A stretch of 54,816 nucleotides of DNA from Acidobacteriota bacterium (GCA_021788095.1 JAJYLB010000026.1:1-54816); one strand, 5' to 3'. Counted from the first letter of the stretch, positions 17,854-26,864 are shown. Translations and numbers: made by a program. The notes: a model not told the origin generated them from the sequence alone.

Positions 17854-19683
17854 TCATTGCGCGGTGCCCGTAAGAGGGATGTTGATGGTCGGATATTTGA
17901 CCGCATTACTTCTGACGGTAATCGTGCCTGTAAGTGGTGCGCCTGCCTCCTGCGGCGTGAATTCGACCTTGAACTTGCAGTTCTGGCCCGGCGCGAGGAC
18001 GTCCCCCACGCACGGGGTCTGATTATTCGGGCCCAGCACTACTGTGAAGTCTTTCGGGTTCGTGGTGCCGCCCCAAGTCAGGCCAAAGATTGCGATCGAT
18101 TGCGTGTTGCTCTTCGGCGCCTCAAGCTTGACCGTATGCGGCTTGCTGGCGGAGCCTACGGTTATTGTCCCCTTGAAGGTGACAAAAGATGGGTTCGATT
18201 TCAGCGTCGCCTGGCCCTCGGGGGAATAAAATCCAATCGAGGGTGCGCTGAATCCGCCGTAATCGACAGGAACGCCCGGCAGGAGCTGTGCGATCCTGCC
18301 CAGTTGGCCGGTGGCCGAATTGATCTGATATTCGATCAGGGACGATTGAACGCTGCTGGTTCCCGGGTCGGCGTAAAACAGAAACTGGTTGCTGTTGTCT
18401 ACAAACAGCGGCCCTACGCCGGACCCCGTCAGAACCGGACCTGACAGCGGCGTTGTCCCGGCATACGAGCAGGCCAGAGAGGTCGGGTCCTGCATGAGAA
18501 CGCTTGTGGGGCAGGTGGCGGTTTGGGTGGCCGTCTCGACTGGCGTAGTGCTCACGTTCGACAATGAGGCATCAGGGCCGATCTTGAAGCTCTGAACACT
18601 GCTGGTCTCGGTGCTGGACTGCGGGAGGTCGTCGCTACACGTGCCATATGGGCCCGATAGGTTGCTGCACAATTGCACGGTGCCGGTGGCTGTGGGCGTC
18701 AAGAGGAATGTCCCGTCGGAGAGGGCAGCGAGTGGCCCCTCGGCTTGAAACGGTGCCTCAGGTTCAACAGTGACGGATGTTTGCTCGGTGAGAGTCCCGA
18801 AGGTCGCCCCAGCGGTCGTGTTGATGGCGAAGGGAAGGATTTGCTCAATCCCATAGTTGCCAACCTGCTCCAACGATTGCACGAAGACCGCCTCGGCCGC
18901 CGGTACGATGATCGGCCCGGGGTCGGTGGGGAAGCTGTCGTTGGGAAGCGTGGTAATACCGAGGTCGCTCAGCGAGCCGGCAGTGCTGTCGATAGAGAAC
19001 TCTGCGATCGAGCAGTCGAAACCCGCCGCGTATAGCGTGCTTAGGTTCGGGTCCGCCAATAAGGTCGAAAAAAGGCTGAACCCCAATGCGCAGTTGCCCG
19101 TGCTGGGATTATTAGCCGAGACCGACCCAATGTCGGTCAACACACCGGTGGTTGGATCGACGGTATATTGCTCGATGGTCTCAGCCCCGGTCGTGTTGTT
19201 ATACAGCAGGGCATAGGCGAAGAAGCCAGTGTCGTCAAGCGTGACCGGCGCGTAGCTACCAATTGGTAACGGTGTGGTTACCGATCCCTCGGAGGTCAGG
19301 CTGCCATCAGAGTTGATCCTGTATTCGCTGATCGTCGTCTTATTGGTGTCAGACGCGTAAAGAAAACCATGCTCGCTGACCACGATATTGCCTGGAAAAG
19401 GGCTCATCGTCGAGCCAACCTGAGTCGCGGCGCCGCTTGAATCGAGAGTGAACGTAGAAAGGCTGTGCTGGAGCAAGGAGCCGACGTCCACGAACATAAA
19501 CTCGAACGGAGGCTTCGTAGCCGCCATGGCTGCCTGCGGGACGAAAGCGGCGAGTGACGCGGTCAATGCCGCACACACGATTACGGCCGCGAAGGCAATG
19601 CGTTGCCCAAGAATCGATCTTCCTTCACGCGGGAATAGTGCTGCGAGACAGCAGGCAAGAAGTGGAAGGCAAATGTCTGGCAT
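17854..19683 (-). CDS. secreted beta-propeller-like protein with C-terminal choice-of-anchor D domain
   Basis: 609 aa. Start ATG 19683 is set by GGAGGAATT directly upstream; the frame is open 31 codons further but without a site. A long hydrophobic N-terminus (QRIAFAAVIVCAALTASLAAFVPQAAMAA) is a signal peptide or anchor. Residues about 65-500 contain repeating blades of the YVTN/lactonase type (STFTLDSSGAATQVGS, ISEYRINSDGSLTSEGSV, IEQYTVDPTTGVLTDIGSV, LIEYQINSATGQLGRIAQ). The last 120 residues form a choice-of-anchor D/Hydin-like Ig domain (SNPSFVTFKGTITVGSASKP, FKVEFTPQEAGAPLTGTITV). Probably an extracellular structural or binding protein; no enzymatic residues are apparent. Confidence 0.8.
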   Translation of the reverse strand: MPDICLPLLACCLAALFPREGRSILGQRIAFAAVIVCAALTASLAAFVPQAAMAATKPPFEFMFVDVGSLLQHSLSTFTLDSSGAATQVGSTMSPFPGNIVVSEHGFLYASDTNKTTISEYRINSDGSLTSEGSVTTPLPIGSYAPVTLDDTGFFAYALLYNNTTGAETIEQYTVDPTTGVLTDIGSVSANNPSTGNCALGFSLFSTLLADPNLSTLYAAGFDCSIAEFSIDSTAGSLSDLGITTLPNDSFPTDPGPIIVPAAEAVFVQSLEQVGNYGIEQILPFAINTTAGATFGTLTEQTSVTVEPEAPFQAEGPLAALSDGTFLLTPTATGTVQLCSNLSGPYGTCSDDLPQSSTETSSVQSFKIGPDASLSNVSTTPVETATQTATCPTSVLMQDPTSLACSYAGTTPLSGPVLTGSGVGPLFVDNSNQFLFYADPGTSSVQSSLIEYQINSATGQLGRIAQLLPGVPVDYGGFSAPSIGFYSPEGQATLKSNPSFVTFKGTITVGSASKPHTVKLEAPKSNTQSIAIFGLTWGGTTNPKDFTVVLGPNNQTPCVGDVLAPGQNCKFKVEFTPQEAGAPLTGTITVRSNAVKYPTINIPLTGTAQ

Positions 19684-19846
19684 AATTCCTCCGCGATCAC
19701 CCAGGAAACTTTTATCTGATTCGACTCCAAGCGACTGCAATTGCGCTTTATAGCCCTGACGCATGGAATCCGCCAACCTAACCTGATTTCCACGGTTGGT
19801 GGAGTGAAGTGGTGCATTTGCAACAGGATGGCATTTCGTTCCGTCA

Positions 19847-20089
19847 CTATGGGGAAGGCTTGTCCCAGGTTCTGACGGGCTTTACGACCTCTGCCGAGAT
19901 CCTCAGCGTGGCGTAGATTTCTCGGTGAATCGGTTCCGGGGTAGTGCCCTTGCGAATCTTCAGGACCCTCCCCTCGGCGGTCGTGTTCACCGCGATGGCG
20001 GTTGCGTGCGCGAGACCGGGTAGCCCCAGAGTGGCCAAAGCGGCAAGGAGCATGAATAGGCGATACTTGGCCCGATTGCGGTGAGTCAT
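19847..20089 (-). CDS. chimeric short ORF: duplicated signal peptide fused to unrelated tail
   Basis: 80 aa. Residues 1-38 copy the signal peptide and first mature residues of the beta-helix gene at 17371 with two substitutions. After AVNTTA the sequence switches to EGRVLKIRKGTTPEPIHREI and on to YATLRISAEVVKPVRTWDKPSP, which is unrelated to the beta-helix and carries no known motif I recognise. The switch coincides with the end of the duplicated DNA at 19974. It may be an expressed novel small secreted peptide or simply a dead fusion. Confidence 0.4.
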   Translation of the reverse strand: MTHRNRAKYRLFMLLAALATLGLPGLAHATAIAVNTTAEGRVLKIRKGTTPEPIHREIYATLRISAEVVKPVRTWDKPSP

Positions 20090-20377
20090 AGGTTCCCCCC
20101 TCCCTTTCAAATGGTGCTGATGCGGAATACCGCTCGTCAGCCTTCGCTCCGCGAAGGCCCGCCTGCCCTTCACCGAATGCCCCGCCCCGCAGGTGCGGCG
20201 AGGCAATCCGGCTTCACCTCTCACTTGGTACTGTGCGGAGCGGCCGAAATATCACGTGGGAGGGGCTACTTGTTTGAACTTTCCTGGCGCAGGATCGTCA
20301 CGGGGTAAACGCAAACCAGCCGGCTCGAAGGTGTTGTCATTCCATCAAACGGCGCATTTCGCCGCGCCTGCCTGCCG
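19974..20377. repeat. 405-bp dispersed duplication, copy B
   Basis: Second copy of 17256-17660, same orientation, about 2.7 kb away. It brings the same upstream region and signal-peptide codons. Beyond 20377 the sequence continues with a repeat of the GGAATCTGCTG / GGGATGACA kind, also seen in part at 29401-29450. Confidence 0.9.
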
Positions 20378-20561
20378 GGGCCTCGGCGAAGGCGGGAGGA
20401 ATCTGCTGCGACCTCGGCCAGGCGAAGGGCGCATACCCCGCTGCGCTCGGGATGACAAAGCGGGGGGTGTCACCGCACTGGGTAACGCTGCGCGGGGACG
20501 TGCGCCTTCGCCTACGCCCCCGCGTGTCCTTGCCCGCGCCCGGGTCAGAGTGAAACACCCG
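20378..20561. repeat. GTCATTCC-GGGATGACA type intergenic repeat
   Basis: GGTGTTGTCATTCC (inside copy B), GGAGGAATCTGCTG and GCTCGGGATGACA in order form an imperfect inverted layout. A related AAGGTGTTGTCGTTCC...GGAGGAATCTGCTG occurs near 29400-29450 and a GTCATGCTGAGCGAAGCG version at 47810. No gene is apparent. Confidence 0.45.
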
Positions 20562-21464
20562 TCAGTGGCTTGCTCCTCTCCCCGAGAGCGAGACGGTCTG
20601 CGTGCCCGCGGTGTCGGTGACGGTCAGCGTCGAGCTCAGGTTTCCAGTCGTTTGCCGTGTGAAGGTGACGCTGATTGTGCAGGAAGCCCTCGGCTGAAGC
20701 CCAGGCGCAGTCGTCGGGCAGCCGCTCGCCGCGTTGAAGTCGGCCGAGTCGCTGAGGCTGACGGAGGGCACCGCCGCGGGAGTATTGCCGTTGTTGAGCA
20801 ACGTGACGATCTGCGGGCTGCTGGTTGTGCTCACCTGCTGGCCGCCGAACTTGATCGACGCGGGTGAAACCGCGACCGAGGTGATGGTGGCCAGGCCGGT
20901 GACCTCGCGCACCCGATCGTTACTTCGGTCGGCAATGAGCAAATCTCCCTGGCCGTCAACGCGCACGTCGGATGGAAACGCCGGCGTTGCGCTGATTGCC
21001 GTGCAGCCGTCTCCCACGCCATCCGTTTGCGCCGCGCAGCCCGTTCCGCCGCCCGCCACGGTCTCGATGTCGCCGGGCTTGAGTCTCTTTCCGGGCGCCC
21101 TGCAGGACGCTCCGGCGGCCGCGCAATAGACCTCACGAATCACGTTGCCGCCGCTCGAGGGGTTAGCAATGAAGAGGTCTCCGAGGTCGTCGATACTCAC
21201 GCCCGCCACGATGGTGACCGTGCCGCTGGTGTCAACCTTGTAGGCTTCGGTGCTGGTCCAGTCGGAGGCGATATCATGGCCATCGACGAAATAGATGTTC
21301 CCCGCACTGTGCCCAACCACCGAGACGGGGTTGTAGAACCCGGCTTGCACGGCCGGAATGCCGCTCGGCCCGCCTCCGGCAATCGTGACGATGGTCTGCC
21401 CCCGCGCACCCACCCCGAAGAGCACCGCAGCCACTACCCCAAGAGCTATCCTTAACTTCCGCAT
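20562..21464 (-). CDS. secreted NHL-repeat protein with C-terminal Ig-like domain
   Basis: 300 aa with signal peptide (IALGVVAAVLFGVGARG). NHL-type blades follow: TIVTIAGGGPSGIPAVQAGF, SVDDLGDLFIAN-like SIDDLGDLFIANPSSGGNVIREV, GDIETVAGGGTG and PSDVRVDGQGDLLIADRSNDRVREV. The final 100 residues (VAVSPASIKFGGQQVSTTSSPQIVTLLNNGN...ISVTFTRQTTGNLSSTLTV) are a choice-of-anchor D/Hydin-like domain. There are too few blades for a full propeller, so it may have lost repeats. Start ATG has GGAGG 4-5 nt upstream. It is the next gene downstream of the CHAT-sigma-anti-sigma operon on the same strand, 189 bp away; whether it is in the regulon is unknown. Confidence 0.75.
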   Translation of the reverse strand: MRKLRIALGVVAAVLFGVGARGQTIVTIAGGGPSGIPAVQAGFYNPVSVVGHSAGNIYFVDGHDIASDWTSTEAYKVDTSGTVTIVAGVSIDDLGDLFIANPSSGGNVIREVYCAAAGASCRAPGKRLKPGDIETVAGGGTGCAAQTDGVGDGCTAISATPAFPSDVRVDGQGDLLIADRSNDRVREVTGLATITSVAVSPASIKFGGQQVSTTSSPQIVTLLNNGNTPAAVPSVSLSDSADFNAASGCPTTAPGLQPRASCTISVTFTRQTTGNLSSTLTVTDTAGTQTVSLSGRGASH

Positions 21465-21652
21465 TCCTCCACCCCAACGTTGTCGGCGTTCTGGCTTGGA
21501 CTGTCCCGGTCGCTCCTTGGCCAGGGTTTCCCGAGATGCCCCTCATCCATGAGTCCCGGAACGGCTCGGAACATCACGCGGGAGAACGAGCGCGGGCAAA
21601 GCCCCGCGCCGTGGGCTACGCGGCACGCATAGTTCGTGCGGAGCCTGGCCGT

Positions 21653-22480
21653 TTACCTTTCGGGGGGTGCCTCACGCACGAGTTCGACCGAGTAGGAACG
21701 AAGCGGACGCCCCCGGAAGCCTTGCCTGCTCAGATCGAACTGATAATTGCCTTGGGCTACGCGGTGTGTGGGAAGGGTTACCTGAAGAAACCAGATGGAG
21801 CCCGCCCGCTGTGCCTGCAAATTGCTGAAAGAATCGACGGGCTGGCCCTTGCCTGATCGGACGTCGACGTGGTAAGGCCCGGGGGCTGGCTGCCCCTCAA
21901 GCACGAGCTGAACTTCCAGCGCCCTCGCTCCACGAGGCAACACGGCCACGCGCGGGCCACCGGCGCCACGGGTAACTTCCGGCGAAAGGAGGAGGACGAA
22001 CGCTGGTTCACCGATGTGGGGTTTCGGCGACACTCCTTGTCTTCGCGCCTCCGCTTGCCGCGCCGAACGCTCGCGTTGCTTGCGAACGAGATAGGATCCT
22101 CCTGCTATGGCCAGAACCGCAGCTGCCGCTACGGCCACCGGCAGCCGCCATCGCTTCCAGCCCGCCAGCCAAGGCCGGCTTCGCAGGGCCAACGGCTGGC
22201 TAACGCCAAGGAGCTTGGCGTTGTGCAATCGCTGCGCTAGTGCAAGGCTGACTGGGCTTTCTGCGGGCGGGAGGAGGCCCAGCTCCACTTCCCGGCGGAG
22301 AGGCTGCTCGAGCTCGCCAGCGGAGTAAGCGTCCAAAAGGTCGAACCGCGCCTCCGCAACGCGGTCGGCGAATTCGCCGTCCTCGAGCAACCGCAGGTCG
22401 AAAGTGGCCGCTTCCTCGGCCGTCATCTCGCCAAGCAGGTAGCGCAGCAAGCTCTCCCTGGCGTCGCCCTCGCTCGTCAC
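21653..22480 (-). CDS. single-pass membrane anti-sigma factor-like protein
   Basis: 275 aa. The N-terminal 110 residues are helical and acidic (LLRYLLGEMTAEEAATFDLRLLEDGEFADRVAEAR), a pattern seen in Acidobacterial anti-sigma proteins; no zinc-binding HxxxCxxC is present. One membrane helix at about 112-132 (WRLPVAVAAAAVLAIAGGSYLV) is followed by a basic stop-transfer segment. The C-terminal 120 residues would be periplasmic and beta-rich (FVLLLSPEVTRG, VAVLPRGARALEVQLVLEG, YHVDVRS), resembling extension domains of such regulators. It starts at GTG 22480, overlapping the sigma gene stop by 4 bp (GTGA), with GGGAGG upstream, so translation is coupled to sigma. The proposed role is membrane tethering of the sigma factor. 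Confidence 0.75.
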   Translation of the reverse strand: MTSEGDARESLLRYLLGEMTAEEAATFDLRLLEDGEFADRVAEARFDLLDAYSAGELEQPLRREVELGLLPPAESPVSLALAQRLHNAKLLGVSQPLALRSRPWLAGWKRWRLPVAVAAAAVLAIAGGSYLVRKQRERSARQAEARRQGVSPKPHIGEPAFVLLLSPEVTRGAGGPRVAVLPRGARALEVQLVLEGQPAPGPYHVDVRSGKGQPVDSFSNLQAQRAGSIWFLQVTLPTHRVAQGNYQFDLSRQGFRGRPLRSYSVELVREAPPER

Positions 22481-23127
22481 TTTTCCTCCCTTACATGATT
22501 ACTGGCGTTCCAGGGGCGAATATCAGGGCGATTGGGGAGTTCGAGTTGCTTGCGCACGCAATCCTCGACCTCCTGGCGCACGCGAAGCGCCCGGTTGCGC
22601 AGGGCGTTCAAGGAAATCCCCATCTCTTCAGCCATCTTCTTGCGCGTCTCGATCCGGGCGCGGCTTTCGGCGCTGTAATAGCGTTCAATCAGCCCGGCTT
22701 CGCCCCCCGGCAACCTCTTCAAGCAACCTTCGATAGCAACGAGCAAGTCCGCGCTGCCGCCTGCCCCGCCGCTCAGGAGGCTCAGTCCCGTGGCCAGCGC
22801 TCCTTCCGCGCCAAGCCGTCTCCGTTCTTCGTGGCAAAGCATGCGGGCAATGCCGATCAGATAGGAAGCGATTCCGCGGATCGCCTCTCCCTGGCTGATT
22901 TTCCGAGCCAGCCGGTTAAACGCTTCGTCGGCCAAATCATCCGCACCGGCGGCACGGTGGAGGCGGAAAAAAAGGATCAGGCGGTTTCGAAGCCGCTCGT
23001 ACTCCTGCCCCGCGCGGTCGCGGTCGGGATCGAGAGCGGCGAGCATGGCGTCGAACGAGGCCCGATCAAGTTCCCGGCTGGTTTGCCGGGCTCCGCCTTC
23101 GCCCAAGTCGGTTGTACCGTTGCCCAT
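22477..23127 (-). CDS. ECF-type RNA polymerase sigma factor
   Basis: 216 aa. A region-2-like helix block (YERLRNRLILFFRLHRAAGADDLADEAFNRLARKI) and a region-4-like block (LIERYYSAESRARIETRKKMAEEMGISLNALRNRALRVRQEVEDCV) with a helix-turn-helix are present, separated by a linker containing ASYLIGIARMLCHEERRR. The DDLADE pattern at the end of region 2 is like that of ECF sigma factors. It starts 4 bp after the stop of the CHAT gene and overlaps the anti-sigma gene. In the cytoplasm it would redirect RNA polymerase when released from its partner. Target promoters are unknown. Confidence 0.85.
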   Translation of the reverse strand: MGNGTTDLGEGGARQTSRELDRASFDAMLAALDPDRDRAGQEYERLRNRLILFFRLHRAAGADDLADEAFNRLARKISQGEAIRGIASYLIGIARMLCHEERRRLGAEGALATGLSLLSGGAGGSADLLVAIEGCLKRLPGGEAGLIERYYSAESRARIETRKKMAEEMGISLNALRNRALRVRQEVEDCVRKQLELPNRPDIRPWNASNHVREEK

Positions 23128-23131
23128 GAGT

Positions 23132-26100
23132 TCACTCGCGGCCGGCCGCGCCCTCGAGGACGAACCCCGCCCAATAATAAGGGGCGGCGTAGCCTGCCTT
23201 GGCGGCCAAGGCTAATTGGGCTGCACGCAAAGCCGCGGCTGCTGAGAGGTGCTGGCGCAGCAAATCGCTATAGAAGCCTCGCATCAGCAGGCTCGTGGGC
23301 TGATCGTCGAGGCTCCAGAGCGAGCCGCCCACGCTTCGCGCCCCGGCTATCAGAAACGCCCGAGCCAGTCCAATGAGCCCCTCCCCGGGCACTTGCTCCC
23401 CACGGGCGGTGCTGCAGCCGCTCAGCATGACGAGCGAGACCGGCATGTGCAGGGAATAGATGTCGCTGAGCCATAGCACGCCATCGTCCCGCGTGCCGTT
23501 GGGCCGAAACAGACTCAACACGATACCCGAGAATTCCGGATGCCGAGCGTCCAGCAATGCATGGGTCGCGAAATGCGCGACGCGGTAGCGGCTCCAGTCG
23601 GTTTGCGAGAGGGCGGCAGGCGTAGCAGCAAGTCCCAGCCGCAGGGTGGCGTTTCCCGGCCCGGCAAGCGAACGAATGGCGAGCGCCTCGCTCCGCGAGC
23701 CGGAGAGCCGCGGCAAATCGGCCATGCCAGCTTCCATGGTCCAAGGAGTAATGCGCACCGGCGGACCGGAATCGGCGGCCAGCACGGCTCTATCGGCGAG
23801 GCGAGGATCGCGATCGTTATAGACGGGATCGGCGAAAATCGCCACGCGATTTCCCCTGCGCGGGGCGGGCGGGCGCTCGACGAGCGAAAGCAGCACCGAT
23901 ACCGAAGGCTCTTCGAGCAGCACGTAGCGGGCGATCGCATATGCGCCCGGCCGCCTGCCGCGGCGACCGGGCACCCGCAGCGCGGCGAAAGGAAGCGAGT
24001 CGAGCGGGCCTCCGGGAACGATGAACAGCTTGCGGAGGCCTGGGTCCGTGCTCACAGGCCCGAGCAACTGGCGACCCAGCCGGGCAGCCAGCCGCTCAGC
24101 CAACGCGTCGGCCTGGGCAAGCCGGGCCGCGCGCCGCCGAATTCCCTCCCCCGCGGGAAATTCGGCGCGCGCCAGCAGCGCGCGCCGGTACCCGGTTACC
24201 TCCTGGGCCAGATCCGTGCGGCCGGGCAAACGCACGCTGGCAAAGGAGCGCCGCCGGATGATCCAAAGATAGCTCTGCCTGGCGCCAACCCAGTATTCGA
24301 GCAAAGCGCCTCCAGACGCCAAGACCCGCTCCCGAATCTCCGAGAGGGCTGCGGGCTCGCTGCCGGCCAGGGCGGCGTATTCGTGGCTCGCAGCGCGAAG
24401 TTGCGACTCGATCACATCACTCGACGCCAGGAGGTTTTCGATCCGCCGCCGGAGCTTTTCGATCTTTGCCCGGGAAGGATTCGGTCGCATCAGTTCCTGT
24501 TCCGAGAGGCCGTAAGCGGCTTCGAGTTCTTCGCGCACAAGGCGTTGTTGCCGGACGAGCCGTGGTGGCGCGCCGGCAAGCACGGAACCCCTCACTCGGC
24601 TCAGGATGTCGAGCAGCGTGCGGGCGCGAGACCGCTCGGCGGTCTCAAACGCTTGAACGCCAAAACCGTGCCCCGGCTCGGAGCGCTCGAGGCGCATCAG
24701 GATGGAAACGGCCAGATCGTAATAGTCGTGTTTAGAGGCGAAATAGGATGTGCGGAGATCGCGGCTGGCCAGCGTCACCCGCGCCGACTCGATCAGGCGG
24801 AGCGCACGACGCACCCGAATCAGCGCCGTCGCCAAGTCCCCTCCCTCGTAGGCCAGCCGGGCCAACCCGCCCAGCGCGCGAACCGCCTCGGTTTGGTCGT
24901 AGGATTTCGTGGCCACGTCCAGCGCACGCCGATAGTCAGCGCCGGCGGACTCCACCCGTCCCTCGCTCAATTCCAAATCAGCCCGCGCCGTATCGATGCT
25001 GGCCAGAGCGTCGAACTCGTCGATCGCGGTGGCCAGTTGAGAAGCCTCCCGGAAAGAGTCCTCTGCCGCGGCTCTCTCGCCGCGCTCTCTTTCCACGGTG
25101 CCCAGCCCCAGCAAGCAAAAGACCGTTTCGCGTTTCATCTTTGCCGGCTCTGCGAGCTGCAGGCCGCCACGATAAGACGCAGCCGCCGCGGATAAATCCC
25201 CGTTATCGGTCTCGATCTTGCCTTGCTGGATCAGCGTGTCGACATGCCCCAGCAGGTAGGGATGCGTCGTCCAAAACGCATTCGCCCGCGAGAGCATGTC
25301 GTGCGACCGGGCTTTGGCGCCCAGCCGATGGTAGAGCACCGCCAGGTCCGTTTCCCCAAATCCGATCATCGGGTCGCTGGGTTCGAGTTGCGCCAGCGCC
25401 AGCATCTGCTCGTAGGCATCGAAGGCCGCCTGCATCTCGCCACGCTGTAGATGAATTTCTCCAATTTGATCCGCGATATGCAGCACGCCGACCCGGTCGT
25501 TAAGTTCCCGCGCCAGCTTCAGCGCCGCTGTCGCATCTTCCAGCGCGCCCTCGGAATGCCCGGTCATCTCCGAGAGCGATCCGCGGTTCTCAAGCAGCAC
25601 CTCCTGATTGAAGAGGTCGCCGGTCTTCTCGAAGAGATCGAGCGCTTTGGCGTAATCCCCCCGGCCGGCGGTGTAGTCGGCAAGTTCTGTTTGCACAAAC
25701 CCGAGCGTCTTCCAGACGTTGGCCTGCTCCACGATGTCGCCGACGTCAGGCAGGCTCCTGGCGCGGAAGAGCAGCGGTAATCCCTCTTGCGGCTTGCCCA
25801 AGACGAAACTCAGTTCGATGGCCTTCCAGGTAAGGCTCCGGCGAAGCATCGAGGTATCGCCAAGGTGCTCCCATCCGTGAATGGCGCTGTCGAAGGCCGC
25901 GAGCGCCTCGGTGCCATCGCCCGGGTCCCCTTTACCCCAAAGGTATTCCCCTTTGGCCAGGGATGCTTCCGCTGAAACGGCCAGCACGTCTTGAGGAGTT
26001 TCTCGACGCGGAGCGCTGACGACTGCGCGGAGCGTGCTGCCACGTTTTGGGTCTGAACTGGAAGTCGAAAAGCGCTGCGGACCGGCAGCATCTCCGAGAA

Positions 26101-26440
26101 GCGTAAAGCGGACGGAAGCTCCCCTGCCCGCCTTGTTCGTGCGGGGAAGGTGGGCCTTCCCTTGGGCATCGGTCCAGGTGATAACGGAAGTCTGCTGTTC
26201 TTCCGTCAGCGTTAGGACGGCCGCATACCCTGCCGGTACGCGAATGGCGAAATCGAGCTTGGCCGAACGCGGAACATTGAGTTCCACAGCCGCCGCGCCA
26301 GGTGTAAGGTTAAGGGCTGACTTAACCGAGCCGCTTTCAGGACGCAAATCCCCGCGCCCCGCAAAAGCGACCAGACAAAGAAGGACGCCTCCGAACAGCC
26401 CGACGAATCTCCCTAGCCCCTGTCTTCCCCTCGGCCCCAT
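23132..26440 (-). CDS. exported or anchored TPR-CHAT caspase-like protease
   Basis: 1102 aa. An N-terminal hydrophobic segment (GRFVGLFGGVLLCLVAFAGRG) predicts export or anchoring. Residues about 40-150 look like a beta-rich prepeptidase domain (FAIRVPAGYAAVLTLTEEQQ). Residues about 160-600 are tetratricopeptide repeats (for example NVWKTLGFVQTELADYTAGRGDYAKALDLFEKTGD, LLGLGTVERERGERAAAEDSFREA). The last 350 residues are a CHAT (caspase HetF associated with TPRs) domain: LLEYWVGARQSYLWI, PGGPLDSLPFAALRVPG, then His960 in HFATHALLD and Cys1009 in MLSGCSTARGE, the expected catalytic dyad. It is the first gene of a three-gene operon with an ECF sigma factor and an anti-sigma factor. By position it could sense a signal through its TPRs and cleave the anti-sigma factor; that is inference. 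Confidence 0.88.
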   Translation of the reverse strand: MGPRGRQGLGRFVGLFGGVLLCLVAFAGRGDLRPESGSVKSALNLTPGAAAVELNVPRSAKLDFAIRVPAGYAAVLTLTEEQQTSVITWTDAQGKAHLPRTNKAGRGASVRFTLLGDAAGPQRFSTSSSDPKRGSTLRAVVSAPRRETPQDVLAVSAEASLAKGEYLWGKGDPGDGTEALAAFDSAIHGWEHLGDTSMLRRSLTWKAIELSFVLGKPQEGLPLLFRARSLPDVGDIVEQANVWKTLGFVQTELADYTAGRGDYAKALDLFEKTGDLFNQEVLLENRGSLSEMTGHSEGALEDATAALKLARELNDRVGVLHIADQIGEIHLQRGEMQAAFDAYEQMLALAQLEPSDPMIGFGETDLAVLYHRLGAKARSHDMLSRANAFWTTHPYLLGHVDTLIQQGKIETDNGDLSAAAASYRGGLQLAEPAKMKRETVFCLLGLGTVERERGERAAAEDSFREASQLATAIDEFDALASIDTARADLELSEGRVESAGADYRRALDVATKSYDQTEAVRALGGLARLAYEGGDLATALIRVRRALRLIESARVTLASRDLRTSYFASKHDYYDLAVSILMRLERSEPGHGFGVQAFETAERSRARTLLDILSRVRGSVLAGAPPRLVRQQRLVREELEAAYGLSEQELMRPNPSRAKIEKLRRRIENLLASSDVIESQLRAASHEYAALAGSEPAALSEIRERVLASGGALLEYWVGARQSYLWIIRRRSFASVRLPGRTDLAQEVTGYRRALLARAEFPAGEGIRRRAARLAQADALAERLAARLGRQLLGPVSTDPGLRKLFIVPGGPLDSLPFAALRVPGRRGRRPGAYAIARYVLLEEPSVSVLLSLVERPPAPRRGNRVAIFADPVYNDRDPRLADRAVLAADSGPPVRITPWTMEAGMADLPRLSGSRSEALAIRSLAGPGNATLRLGLAATPAALSQTDWSRYRVAHFATHALLDARHPEFSGIVLSLFRPNGTRDDGVLWLSDIYSLHMPVSLVMLSGCSTARGEQVPGEGLIGLARAFLIAGARSVGGSLWSLDDQPTSLLMRGFYSDLLRQHLSAAAALRAAQLALAAKAGYAAPYYWAGFVLEGAAGRE

Positions 26441-26864
26441 CCGGATTGCCTCACCTGCTTCCCCGTTATCGCATCAACTTTCTCCTGGGGTAGGCTTTCA
26501 CCGATCCTTTTGCTCTCCGTCACCTCGAACAGCCTGAGATCGTCTGGATGTTTTCGATTGTTTCTGCGCTTGAACCTGTGAGCGCCTCTCTTGCCCCCAA
26601 TTTAGCCTGAATTCCCATTTTGAGTCGTCTCTTTGCCCGAGAGCCTAACCCTCCCGCTCCGTCATGTCAACCGCGAGTCGCTCTATGGAAGAGCCTACGC
26701 ACATCGTATACCCCTGGCGGGGTTGAAGTGTTTGAGTCCGAAGAGGCGGAGGGAGTCCCGGTGGCTTTCACCGGGAAGCTTCTCTCCGGGAATCAGGGTT
26801 TTCTCGCGCGTGTCACCGGTCGATCCCTGGGGAGCCTTGTGTCACTTTCTTCCGTAACGCGCCA
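26441..26864. other. spacer upstream of the CHAT operon with a strong hairpin
   Basis: TCCCGGTG (26756-26763) pairs perfectly with CACCGGGA (26769-26776) over a 5-nt loop. The surrounding 26700-26830 has several G/C blocks suggestive of structure. Any operon promoter for the minus strand should lie in 26441-26560, but I see no clear -35/-10 pair; the sigma factor itself may read it. No ORF here is convincing. Confidence 0.4.

Noticed and set aside
21653..26440. CRISPR type III-E Craspase locus
   Set aside because: No Cas7-11, Csx30-like gene or CRISPR repeats are nearby; only the CHAT-sigma logic is similar.
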